DNA of 27,500 bases from Anaeromyces robustus (lineage: Eukaryota; Neocallimastigomycota; Neocallimastigomycetes; Neocallimastigales; Neocallimastigaceae): positions 110,001-137,500 of the forward strand of contig MCFG01000163.1 in NCBI GenBank assembly GCA_002104895.1, written 5' to 3'. Under the pieces are notes generated by a model. The model saw only the letters and a program-made list of their open reading frames with translations, was not told the origin of the DNA and made no database searches. The position numbers and the translations under genes are program-made. Of the stretch, positions 1-12,034 are shown one piece after another (position 1 is the first letter of the stretch; every line of letters starts with the position of its first letter).

Positions 1-281
1 TAGAAAAAAAAAAAAAAAAAAAAAAGAAAAGAAAAAAAAGAAAAAGAAAGAAAATAAAGCAATAAAAATATAATATAATAAAAATAATATTGTTTTTTTA
101 TTGTTAATTATTTTTTCATCTGTTGTTATTGTTAACGCTGTTTGCTTATATTCCTTCTTCTTTTTTCTTTTTTTGATATTTTTGTATTTTTTTTTCTTTT
201 TTCTTTTTTCTTTTTTCTCTTATTTTTGTAAATTGATTTTGTGAATTGATTTTATGTTATGAATTTTTTTTATTATATTTG

Positions 282-335
<54 letters not shown>

Positions 336-529
336 TTTATTATTTGTATAATTTATATTATTATATAATTTTTTTTTCCTGTTTTTTGTTTTGTTAAATA
401 TTTATTACTATTATTATTATTATTATATTATATTTTATTTTACTTGAATTATATTTATGTTGATATATATATATATCTATCAAAATTTATATATATATAT
501 CAAAATTATATATATATATATATTTCTAT
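1..529. other. 3' flank of the Rap-GAP gene, non-coding
   Basis: Purine- and pyrimidine-rich homopolymer stretches, an ATT microsatellite (283-333) and TA runs fill this stretch downstream of the minus-strand Rap-GAP stop. A patch at about 118-165 is slightly richer in G+C and open in some frames, but it has no splice sites or recognisable protein, so no gene is called. Confidence 0.6.
283..333. repeat. (TTA)n microsatellite
   Basis: About 17 uninterrupted TTA/ATT trinucleotides lie in the 3' flank of the Rap-GAP gene. Confidence 0.95.
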
Positions 530-3327
530 TTATTTTTTAGCTGTATATCTTCCAATGATATCCATTAAAAGGACGGCTCTAGTTCTTGATAATTTTGATG
601 CAAATCCAGGAGCTTTATAACTTGCTCGTTCACCATTAACCACTATATATTGTATATTATATATTAAAAAATATTTTATTTAAATATAAATAAAATAAGA
701 AAAATATTCAATCATTAATATATTAATATTATGCTTTATTATATTAAATATATAACAAAATATATATTTAAAAATTAACGAATGAAAAATAAAAATTTTT
801 CCTTTAATTACATTTATGCAAAAAGAAGTCTCTAGATATTGAATCTTTATTCATTATAGCTGGTTCCGGTATTGGTGGATTAAATGGTGGTACACCATTT
901 CTTGTACAGATAGAGAATCTGATTATTATAAACAATTATAATAATTAAAAGATATTAATATAAATAATATATTAAATTTAATATAAATTCATATATAAAT
1001 TCATATATATAAAAATTATATTTATTATTATATATATATATTTTAAAATGTATTTAAAAAAAAAAAAAAATAATTAAAAATTTACTTATATTGATGATCA
1101 TTATGAGGTTGAATAACAGCAATAATATGATTTTGATGAGATGTTATAGTACTTAAATCAAAAGGTTTTGTACCTTTATCTTGAAATATGATGATTACAA
1201 TATCATTACCAATATGTCTTTTTCTTTCCAACTAATAAATTTAAATTGATTTATAATGATATATAATAATTGAAATTATAATATTAATTAAAAAATTTAT
1301 AATTGAATATATAGATAAATAATATATTCATTCGTTATTAAATATATATATATATATTTACCTGTTGAGTATCTCCAACTTTATATGGTAAATGTGTTCC
1401 TACGTGAAACATTATTTCATATCCTTGCCATTTTGTATATACTGAATAAGTACCAGTTTGACCCTCTTTTATTATTAATAAATAAGAAAGAATGAAAGAA
1501 GAAATACATGAATTATCAATAAATATATATATATTACAATAATAATTTTAAAATTCAATATTTTATTATTATTATTATTATTAATTATTATTAATTAATA
1601 TTAATTATTATTAATTATTATTATTATTATTATTATTAATTGATATTATTATTATTGTTATTATGTACCATTAACATCTAAACCAGCTCTATATCCTTTC
1701 CATCCTTTTAATTCGATAGTTTCTCCTAAAAAGTTTAAAAATTGTTTATAATCTTCTGATGCATTTTCTATAAAAAAAATATTTATAATATTAGTAATAA
1801 TAATAATAATAATATAATAATAATAAAAAAAAAAGATTAATAAATCGATATCAATTATATAATTATTATATTATAAATTATTTTTAATAATAAATGATAT
1901 ATAAAAATTTACCATATTGATTTGAAAACATTTCAGATTCGGTACATTGATTACCTCTTAAATAAGCAACACCAATCTTATAACTTTTAATTACCTTTTA
2001 TATTTATTTATTTATATTTAAAATAATAATAAAAAAGAATAACAAAATAATAATAAATAATATATAAATATATATATATATATAATATATTTATTAGTAA
2101 AAAGGAAATTCTAATATTTTATCATGATTTAATAAAAAATATAATAAAGTATTCTAACAATATTATTATTATTTTTTTTTATTATAATGTTAACTTACTT
2201 GTCTTTCTTCCATTGCTAATAATTCATTTGGTATATTTGGATTTTTACATAATTTCAACATATCTATTGGTATATTTCCAGAAACAGCTTTAACGACATT
2301 ATTTAATGTTGGTCCTAAACCAAGTAATTTTCTATACCATTGTACACGAACATGTTCTGCTCCTATACCAAGTCGTTCACATCCCTATTAATTTATATAT
2401 AATATATCAATATTTATAATTAGTTATCAACTATTTATTTATATAGCTATTATAAATTATAGTTGTTATTCGTCGTTAACATTTTATTATTATTATTATT
2501 ATTACTATTATTATTATCGTTTATTTATTAAATTATTTATTTATTTATTTATTTTATATTTTTACTGTTTTTATATATATATAAAAATAAACATATTTAT
2601 TATTTTATTTTTTTTTGTATTTTTTTTTTATATAATATTAATCCACAATTATTTAAATATATATAATATATATATATATTTATTTATTTATTGCTTATTT
2701 TTTTTAATTAGAAAAATGCATTAAATTTATACATACTTGTTTTGTTCTATATAATATTTTATATGAATTTCCATCTTTTATAATTGATAAAGCTACTGGA
2801 CCTACTGGTGTTTCACCTCCTAAAAAATTTGCATGATCTATTCATGTATGGATGGTTCATTTATAATTATATAATTAATATAATTAAAAAAAATTTTTTT
2901 TTTAATAAAAAATATGTATATTAAAATGATAATATTTTATATTAAAATATATATTGAATTAATATATTAATTAGTAAAAGAAATATATAAATATTTAATA
3001 AAATAAATGAAAAACGTTTTAAATAAATTAAAAATTAAAAAAAAAAAAAAAAAAAAAAAATTATATTCTTATTTGTAATTTAATCTTTTTTTTTAAAAAA
3101 AAATGTAAAAAAAAATATATATATATATATGATATTATTAAAAATAAAATAAAAATAAAATACTTACTTTTTCCAAAAAAATTATCACGATACCATATTA
3201 TATCTTTCTCACATTCTTGTAATAATGATTCTTGTACACTTGTTATTCTTGACCCTTGCTGAGTTTTCAAGGGCCTAAAATCTGAATTAGAATCATTAAC
3301 TAACGACGGAATTTTAGTACCATACAT
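530..3327 (-). CDS. Rap-GAP domain protein (GTPase activator for a Rap/Ras-like small GTPase)
   Basis: Nine exons, in gene order: 3327-3168, 2837-2737, 2384-2199, 1994-1913, 1767-1669, 1465-1362, 1231-1086, 918-812, 642-530. They join in frame to 365 aa. All introns are GTA...AG and 130-352 nt long. The ATG at 3327 is the first in frame. The product is almost entirely a Rap-GAP domain. After about 45 residues it reads FFGKNHANFLGG and later FLGETIELKGWKGYRAGLD. The signature RHIGNDIVIIIFQDKG follows, with N253 in the position of the catalytic asparagine thumb that this family uses in place of an arginine finger. The end (YKAPGFASKL, TRAVLL) matches the domain's C-terminal helices. No PDZ, GoLoco or TSC2-type extension is present. 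Known for the family: it stimulates GTP hydrolysis by Rap-type GTPases in the cytosol or at membranes. Inferred: the same role here; the target GTPase cannot be read from sequence. It is divergent from VPS25 across a 6-kb spacer. Confidence 0.93.
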
Positions 3328-4889
3328 TGTTATTATCTTTTTTTTTTTTTTTATGTTTTTTTTTTTTTTTTTTTTTTTTTTTTTGTTTTTTTGTTTTTGT
3401 TTCTTTAAAAAGAAAAATAAATAAATGTAATTATTTAAATAAATTAAAAATAAAAATATTGCTTTTCTAGATATTAAGTATATTATGTATTATATTATAA
3501 ATATAACACTAGATTATTAATTTGTATTTGATTTTACGTTTTTGTTTTTGTTTTGTATTTGTTTTATTTTTATATATATATATATTTTTATTTTTTTTTA
3601 TTCTTGCTTTTGAAATATGTTCAATTAACAAAATTTAAAAAAAAAGATATCTTAAATATTATTTATTAAAAATTGAATATAAAATTCTACAATAAATTTA
3701 GATATTTATATATACTGTTGGGAAAGAAACTAATAAATAAAGAATATATGTATGATAATAATATATAATATTTAAATAAAAAATATATGATAAATATGAT
3801 ATTATGATATTTATAAAGATTATAAATATTTACAAAATAAAAAAAAAACTAATAAAAATAAAATAAGAAAATAAAATAATAATAATAATAGTAAAAAATA
3901 TGAATAAATATTAACTAATATTATATTATATTATATTATTATATTATTATATTAGCTATAAATTATGAGGTTAATGATATAATAATATATTATTGTATTA
4001 TTATTATGATATTTGTTTAGTTATATTATAATGATATAAGTTACTTGTTATATATATATTAGTTATTCGTTATATATATATATTTTAACAAAATTGTTTT
4101 TAAAATTTCTTTTAAATAAAAATAAATAATAATTTAATTGCTTGAAAAATATTTTTAAAAATTATTCAAAATTTATTTTTAAAAAAAAAAATAAAATAAA
4201 ATACTATTATACTATTACATAAAAGGAAACACTTTTATAAATGTATAATTAAAATAGATAAATAAATAAATAAATAATATAAAAAATAATTTTAGAAAAA
4301 AGTTATTATAATAACCTTTCTTTCTATTCAAGAAAAATATCCATTTAAATTGAATATGAACTTATTGTTTCCAATAATTTTATAATACCTTCTATTATTA
4401 TTTGCTATAAATTTAATTATTAATCCAGTTATATTAAAATAAAAAATTACTTTCTTATTTTGATTTTTAATAAAAAATCGAAGATATTGGTATTAAAATA
4501 ATATATTAATTTATGTGAAAAATAATATATTTTATTCAATATTAGGTGTTTTTCTATAAAAATATCTTTTTTTATAATATTTTTGAATGATATCCGAAAA
4601 ATATATATATATATATATATTGATTTAATATATTATTTTAAATTTTTTTTTTTTGCTTGTTTTTGTTTTATTTTTTTTTAAATATTTTCGCTTTTAGGTT
4701 ATATTAGTATTATTAGTAGTAATAAAAGTACTTATGTTAAAAAATAATTATATATATATATTGTTTTTTATTTTGTGTAAAATTATTAAAATATTTAATT
4801 TAATAATTTATTCTAATATTAAATATTGAATATATAAATGACTTTATTATAGAAATACAGTCATAACATATGTGTATTTAGGAATTCCG

Positions 4890-4890
<1 letters not shown>

Positions 4891-4921
<31 letters not shown>
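4891..4921. repeat. Poly(T) tract of 31
   Basis: An uninterrupted T run directly follows a short mixed-composition sequence (GGAATTCCGC). It could be a poly(A) end of a minus-strand retro-inserted copy, but no element body or target-site duplication is recognisable, so it is listed only as a homopolymer. Confidence 0.9.
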
Positions 4922-6812
4922 CTTTTTTTTATTTTATGTTTTTGTTTATTTCATGAATATAGTTAATATGAATGAACAAAGAAGTAATCGTTTTTTGAAT
5001 TCGTTCTCATAGTCATATTGATACTCTTCAAATAATATTGATTATCATTTAATATTAATTTATAACAAATATTTTATTATTTGTTATTTTTAAATATTAA
5101 AATTTATTTAAATATGTTATTATAAATAATAATAATAACAAATAGAAATTTTATAACAATAATAAAGAAATTGAAATTAAAAAGAGTTTTAAAAGAATAT
5201 TAAAAAAAAATAATAAAAAGTATTAAATAATTATGGAAAAAAAATTATAAAATTAATACATTATAATAAATAATAATAATAATAAAATAATTAATATAAA
5301 ATAAAATATAGTAAAAATATAGTAAAAATATAATATAATATAAAATAATATAAAATAAAATAAAAGTATATGAATATAAAAAGTAAATAAATAATTATAT
5401 AAATATATAAGGAAACATTAAAAAAATTATAATTATAAATTTATAATTTTTATTAAAAATAATATTATATTACCAATTCCCTATATCATATATAATATAT
5501 TCTATATATATTCTATATATTTATTATATATATAATATATATTTAAATAAAGAATTTTTTTTTTGTTTTTTTTTTTTTTTTTAAAAGAATAATAATTATT
5601 AATCAATAATGGATGATAACTTTTTTTTTTTTTTACATTAGATTATTATTATTATTATTATAACTAAACCTAATTTTTAAATAATTCAGTTTTTCATCAA
5701 ATAAATAATATGTATGAAAAAATAAAAAAAAAAGTATAAATATTAATATAATTTCATAATAGAAAGTAAAGTTTATAGATTGTAGTTTAATTTATTTAAT
5801 TATCAATGAATATCTTCTTAATGTAAAAATTAAAAATTATTAATTGTTATAATAATAATTATTATAATAATAATAATAATTCAATTGAATTAAAATTCCT
5901 AATAAATAAAAAAAAAAATAAAAAAAAAACTTTATAATGATTTTATAATAATATAAAGTTAATATTAATAAAGTTAATATTAATGCATATATTATATATA
6001 TGTAATTTATACGTATTTTCCTTTTTTTTCATTATTATTATTATTATTTTTTATTTATCAATTAATTATACATAAACATTTTATATATGAGGTAAAGAAT
6101 AATAATAAAGAAAACAATTCATACATTAAACATTAAATTATAATATGAATTAAAAATGATAGATTATGTATTAATTTAAATTTTATTATATGTAAATTAA
6201 TTGATAAATATAAATAATTACTATTGTATAAACATTTCATGAGAATGCATTGTTATATTAATATTACCTACCTACATACATACATATATACATAAGTAAA
6301 TAAATAAATAAATTAATAATAAATATTTGTTTAATTACATATTGAAAAAAAAAAAGATAAAATAATTATATAAAAAAAAAATATATTAAATTTTAAAAGA
6401 AAAAAAAAATTATTTAAAAGTTTAACTAATATATAATTCAATTAATTATAAAAATTGAAATATCATTAAAAAACGAATATAAAAAGTAAAATATATAAAG
6501 TAATATTAGAGTATTAATAATAATAATCAAAAAATAGTTACAATTATCCATAATTTATAATTATAAATTTAGTATCACATATTCTAAATGATATTAATAT
6601 GAATGGTCATTAAATATAAAATACAATTATATTATTTAAACTACTACAACTTTAAAATAATTATAAAATAGAATGTATCACATCTCCAATTAAAATCATA
6701 AATTAAAAAAACTTCAATAATATTTATAATGAAAAAAAAATAATGATTAAAAAAAGGTATTTTAGATCTTTTTCTTATATTTAAATGGATTAGATTATAA
6801 TAACAAATATAA

Positions 6813-6887
6813 AAAGTACCTTTTATTAAGCAATTAATAAAAGGTACTTTGTAGTTGTGTTAATATTCATTAACACAACTACAAAGT
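6813..6887. repeat. Two abutting perfect hairpins sharing an arm end
   Basis: Hairpin 1 pairs 6813-6829 with 6834-6850 (17 bp, loop GCAA). Hairpin 2 pairs 6846-6864 with 6869-6887 (19 bp, loop ATTC). Both stems are perfect. Bases 6846-6850 (ACTTT) belong to both stems, so the two cannot be fully paired at once. Read as RNA on the plus strand, the first loop would be a GNRA-type tetraloop. Confidence 0.9.
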
Positions 6888-7770
6888 ATTGATATAAAAA
6901 GCATGTTTTTATTGAATATAATACATACTAATTAACATTATGATGACTACTATATATTTTCAATAAAAGATTTCTTTTATATCATTATTTATTTTATTTA
7001 ATAAGTACTATATATACTATTTCATTTCTCATTTTTTTTTTTAAAATAATTTTTTCCTAATTAACAATAAAATATATAATAATCTTTAATTATTAATATT
7101 TAAAGTTTAATATGACTGACTAATTAAAAAAAATTATATTTTTTATTTTAGCCGTCATTTATCATAAAAGGATACATTAATTTTTATTTTCAATAAACTT
7201 CAATAAACTATTGTATGCTATGTATGGACGTGCGTGCATGTTTATTTATATGAAATTTCAAAATATTAAAAAATAAAATAAAATAAAGTATAATAAAATA
7301 AAAATAAAATAAAAAATAAAAAAGTTTTAATATTTAATGATTAATATTCACCTCAAATTATTTTATTTTTTTTTTTAATTTTATTTATTTATTCATTTTA
7401 ATTAAGAAAAACTAATTAAATTAAATTAAAAAAAGATAAATTTTATTTTTTTTAGTAGTTTCTTTTAATGTATTTACATATTTAATAATTGTTATGAAAT
7501 GTTTTTAATCTTTAATAAATATTATGATATAATGCATAATGCATATTATTATTATGGATGTAAAATAGTTTTATTTTTTTTTTTTTATAAATACATATTA
7601 TATATATTTAAATAGAAAGAATAAAATTATATTTATATGTATTTTTATATTAATATTTATATTAATTATTATAATTATAATAAATTGTAATATTATTATT
7701 TGAGATTGATTGATATTAATATTAATTAAAAAAAAATTTTTTTTTTACTCTAAACTTATTTATAATTATT

Positions 7771-8046
7771 ACACTATATATAAAATAATTCAATAACCAC
7801 CAGTTTAATATTAAATTTCTGGTTTATTGATTAAAAAAAAAACAATAAATATATTTAAATTAAACTATTTTTTCCCACCAGTTTAAATTAGATTTTTTGT
7901 TTTAATGATTAAAATAACATATATATAAAATTATTCAATAGCCACCAGTTTATTACTGATTTTTGATTTAATGCTTAAAATAACATATATATAAAATTAT
8001 TCAATAGCCACCAGTTTATTATTAACTTTTGTTTTAATGCTTAAAT
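7771..8046. repeat. Four-copy degenerate tandem repeat, 66-78 bp unit
   Basis: The word CCACCAGTTTA starts at 7797, 7875, 7942 and 8008, giving steps of 78, 67 and 66. The last two copies are nearly identical and share AAAATTATTCAATAGCCACC before the core and a TTTAATGCTTAAA-like tail after it. Copies 1 and 2 are more diverged. The core is among the few G+C-containing words in this spacer. Confidence 0.85.
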
Positions 8047-8841
8047 TAAGATTAAATAAATATATCTAAATTAAAATATTTTAAACAAAATATTTTTATT
8101 ATTCTTAATTTACATAAAAAATATTTAAAATTTATTATTTTAACAAGAATTAATTTAATAATTTTTTTTTCATTACTCTTATGAATATATAATAATTTAT
8201 TTATGTGTATGATAAATAACTTTATTTATGTATATTTAATATTTAATATATATATATTTTTTATTAAAAATTTATATATATAGATATTAAATATTTAAAA
8301 TATTATGGAAGAATATTTTATAAAATACTTGAATATATGTTTTTAATTTTTCATAATTTTCCATTATATACAATGAACAAAAAGATTATGGAGATATATA
8401 TACAAAATATAAATAAATATTAATAGTAATTAATTTATAGAAAGTAAAATAAAATGAAAAATAAGAAACTAACAGTAATTTAAATTTATTAGTATTTTCT
8501 TATTAATACAATATTAATTTATATAAAAGTTTTTATTCTTTTTTTACATTAATTCATTTAAATCCTATAATACGTTAATATGCATCATTTTAATATATTC
8601 TGTAAAAATTGTTTATATAGAACTATATATAAAGAATGGTTTAATAAGTCACTAAATGTATAATAATACATTTATTAGCATGTAATAATCCATACGAAAA
8701 ATGTATCTTTCGATATTACTTGATAAAAAAAAATTACATCAAAAAATATATTTTTTTATATCATTATTTAATTTAATTATATCCACGTTTTATTTTAAAT
8801 ATACAATAAATAATTTATATAGAACTATATATAAAGAATGG

Positions 8842-8889
8842 TTTAATAAGTCACTAAATGTATAATAATACATTTAGTGACTTATTAAA
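8842..8889. repeat. Perfect 22-bp stem hairpin in copy 2
   Basis: Arm 8842-8863 pairs perfectly with 8868-8889 around the loop AATA. The arm contains AATAAGTCACTAAATG. Copy 1 keeps the left arm at about 8640-8661 but has lost most of the right arm. Confidence 0.9.
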
Positions 8890-8921
8890 TGTATCTTTCG
8901 ATATTACTTGATAAAAAAAAA

Positions 8922-8951
8922 TTATATCAAAAAATATATTTTTTGATATAA
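8922..8951. repeat. Perfect 30-bp palindrome
   Basis: The half-site TTATATCAAAAAATA is followed immediately by its exact reverse complement, with no spacer. The matching site in copy 1 (about 8734-8763) is an imperfect version with substitutions on both sides. Confidence 0.9.
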
Positions 8952-9311
8952 TTATTTAATTTAATTATATATCCACGTTTTATTTTAAATATATAATAAA
9001 TAAAAGATAATGTTACATGTGAAAAAAATAAAAAATAAAAATAATAAAAAAAAAAAAATAAAGATAAAAAAAAAAAAAAAAAAAGAATTATATTTATTTA
9101 AATTAATATTAAGTTTAAAAAGAATTATCGAAAAAAAAAAATTAATTATTTTGATGATTTAATTTTTTTTATTTGAAATTTAATATTTAATTAATTTATT
9201 TTTATATTAAGATTAAAATTTTGTTGGTTTTTAAATAATTAATTTTATATATATAAATATTTTTTTTTTTTTACTTTATTAATATTTATATAAATAGTTA
9301 ATCATTAAAAG

Positions 9312-10778
9312 ATGTCTTTTCAATTCCCACCTATATATGATTTCCCACCATTTTATACGTAATTAAAAAATAAAAATGAATATACTATTATTAAAATATA
9401 ATATTTTATTAACTTTTTTTTTTAAAAAAAACAATGCTATAATTTAAAAAAATATATATACTAATATTTTATTTGAATTATTAATAATAACTCTTTTAAA
9501 TATGTTTATTTTGAAATTTTTTTATTTATATATTATTTAAATTTAAATATATTATATATATATTTTTTTTTGCATTTATATATATATATATATATATTTA
9601 TTTATAATATAACTAAAAAAATACTCAATTCAATATAATATGTAATTAATTAAAATAATAAAATATTTTAGTATACAACCAAATTTCACCACTCGAGAAA
9701 AACAATTACAAATGTGGTGTAATTTAGCTTTATCTTATTTTAGAAAAAAGAAGATAACAACTTTATCTGTTTCTGAAAGTGTTGGAAAATTAGATCTTTT
9801 TACAAATAAGAAAATACAAAGTAATAATTTAATATATAATAAAAATATTAAAAATTAAAGTTGAATAAGAAAGGAAAAACATATAAATATAAATAAATAA
9901 TAAATAAAATTATTATTGACCGTACCATTAAATATTATTAATATAATTCAGGACAACTTAGTGAAGATAAAATAAGAATTGTTTTAGATGAATTAGTTAA
10001 AAGAGGTAAAATAATTATTATAATATATAAAAATAAGAAATTTTAATGTAATAATTGAGAAATCCTAATTATATATTTATATATTTTTTAAAAATAATAT
10101 TATATAAATATAAACATAATTTTATGTAATTTTATATATTAAATTGCATTATTTAAATAGGTAATGCACAATGGAGAGATAAAGGAAAAGACAGTTGTTC
10201 AATATTATGGAGAAAATATGATGAATGGGCTAATTTAATATATAAATGGGTATATATATTATTTATTATTTTTTAAGTTCAATTTTATTCATTTTAATAG
10301 AAAAGAAAATGACAAAAAAAAAAAAAATTTAAGATTTGAAATTGAATTTTAATATGTTATTACTATATCTATAAATATATATAAAGGCATTTGATAATGG
10401 TTTAACAAATTCAGTATGTACATATTATGAATTATTAAATGGAGATATGTCTAATGAAGATGGTAAAAAATAAAAATGATGTTACAAAGTTTTTTTTTTT
10501 TTTTTTTTTGTTTTTTTTGTTTATATATAAATATATATTTTATAAAAAAAACTAATAAATAAGTTTATTAATAATAATAATAATGATAATAATATAAATA
10601 ATATTTTTTTATTCTTTTATCATTAAATAATTATTGTTATAATATGTTTATAGAATTCCAAGGTTTAGATGAAGATACATTACAAAAAGCATTAGAAATT
10701 TTAGTAAAACAAAGAAAAGCACAAATATTTAGTGGTTCAAATAGTGATGAGATGGGTGTAAAATTCTTCCATTCATAA
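9312..10778 (+). CDS. VPS25: Vacuolar protein sorting-associated protein 25 (ESCRT-II subunit)
   Basis: Exons 9312-9358, 9672-9820, 9952-10005, 10161-10249, 10387-10462 and 10654-10778 join in frame to 179 aa, the usual VPS25 length. The ATG at 9312 begins MSFQFPPIYDFPPFYT. This N-terminus holds the PPxY/PPxF motifs through which VPS25 docks on VPS22 and VPS36. Next come the family blocks QPNFTTREKQLQMWCNLALSY, LFTNKKIQRQLS, IVLDELVKRGNAQW, a WRKYDEWANLIYKWA segment and the closing VKFFHS. Together these cover the two winged-helix domains, including the C-terminal one that engages VPS20. Known role: ESCRT-II holds two VPS25 copies and sorts ubiquitinated cargo into multivesicular bodies on the cytosolic face of endosomes. 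Nothing essential looks missing. Introns are 131-313 nt. The gene is co-oriented with the APC15-like gene downstream but separated by 1.26 kb, so it is independently expressed. Confidence 0.97.
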
Positions 10779-10868
10779 TAAATAATTTCAAATACTGGAT
10801 TAAACTGAAAAAATAATTACTATATCTATTAACAGTTTTTTTTTATAAAATAACAGTTATAAAATTAA

Positions 10869-10914
<46 letters not shown>
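10869..10914. repeat. (AAT)n microsatellite
   Basis: About 15 uninterrupted trinucleotides lie 90 bases after the VPS25 stop codon. Confidence 0.95.
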
Positions 10915-10916
<2 letters not shown>

Positions 10917-11530
10917 CAAGATTAAAAATAAAAGAGGAAAGATGTTGTACATTTTATATTTAAAAATATATATATAAAAAGATACACATTTTCAAAGAAA
11001 ACTATTTCTTGCTTTTATTTTCTCAATAATTATAATTTATTAATAATATAGATTATAATAATTATTTTAAACAACAATAATAACAATAATATATAACCAT
11101 AATTAAATATAATTATTAACAACTATAATAATTTGTATAAAATATTTTTTAATCTAAAGAATAAAATAAAAATGAAATGATAATAAATAAAACAAAAAAA
11201 AAAAAATAAAAAAAATAAAAAATAAAAAAAAAAATGGCGTTATTTTTGTTATTATATAACTGTTTTCACTTTTATTCTTTAAAAATTGTATATAAATGAA
11301 TATACTTTTTTAACATTTTTATATTTTTACATTGTAAAAATATATATATTTAATAAATAAAAATATTATCAGTTTTTAATAAACCATTCTATATATCTAT
11401 AATTATTATTATTTTTTATTATAATTTTAATAATTATATTAAAATATTTTTTTTTCATTCGTTCTTATGTTAATTAAAATTCTATAAATAAATAAATATA
11501 TTAATAAATAAATGAATAAATAAATAAATA

Positions 11531-11639
<109 letters not shown>

Positions 11640-12034
11640 AAATAAATATATTATGTATATATATATATATTAAAATTAAAGTTTGGTAATAAATATTAAA
11701 AATGTAAATTAATAAATATTTATATATAAAATCACCAAAAAAAAAATAATAATAATTGAACCAAATATTAATTAATATAATAAAAAAGTTTTAATAAAAA
11801 AGACAAAAAAATAAACTTATTTTGACAATATATATATACGAAATATTTAAAAAAAAAAAAAGTTTCTTTTTTACTATATATAATAAAATATATAAAAAAA
11901 TCATATATTATATATCATATATATTTTTTAGTTAATAATTCTTAAAAAAAAAACTTAATGTTTTTTTTTTTTTCTTCTTTTTTAAATATCCATTTTAATA
12001 TTTAAAATTAAAAATAGAAATATATAATTATCAA

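Larger units (their letters stand above)
8612..9003. repeat. Direct tandem duplication of a 190-202 bp hairpin element
   Basis: Copy 1 (8612-8813) and copy 2 (8814-9003) both start TTTATATAGAACTATATATA and both end with a CCACGTTTTATTTTAAATAT block plus an A+T tail. They are near-identical except after the word TACATTTA. There copy 2 completes a perfect hairpin, while copy 1 carries an unrelated, longer segment (about 8673-8700). No terminal inverted repeats or open reading frame were seen. Confidence 0.88.
3328..9311. other. Gene-poor spacer between divergent Rap-GAP and VPS25 genes
   Basis: About 6 kb without a convincing exon. Every frame is broken by A+T-rich stops and there is no G+C rise like that seen over the real exons. 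It must hold the two divergent promoters, but no element can be singled out because TATA-like and poly(dA:dT) strings are everywhere. What it does hold are the structured repeats listed separately: T31 at 4891, paired hairpins at 6813, a four-copy repeat at 7771 and a duplicated element at 8612. No tRNA-like or snRNA-like sequence was seen. Confidence 0.6.

Noticed and set aside
118-165. Slightly G+C-richer patch downstream of the Rap-GAP stop, open in a minus frame
   Set aside because: It has no acceptor or donor that extends it and no family match; the Rap-GAP frame ends cleanly at 530.
4968-5012. Tiny ORF (14 codons, MNEQRSNRFLNSFS) in the gene-poor spacer, with slightly higher G+C
   Set aside because: Too short, with no adjoining exon in frame and no recognisable product; at most a relic or uORF.
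6813-6887. Paired hairpins considered as a CRISPR-like array or bacterial terminator
   Set aside because: There are only two different stems, no repeated spacer structure, and a eukaryotic context.
7206-7245. G+C-richer word cluster (GTATGGACGTGCGTGCATG) considered as a tRNA or promoter site
   Set aside because: There is no cloverleaf, no A or B box pair and no T-loop sequence; too short to call.
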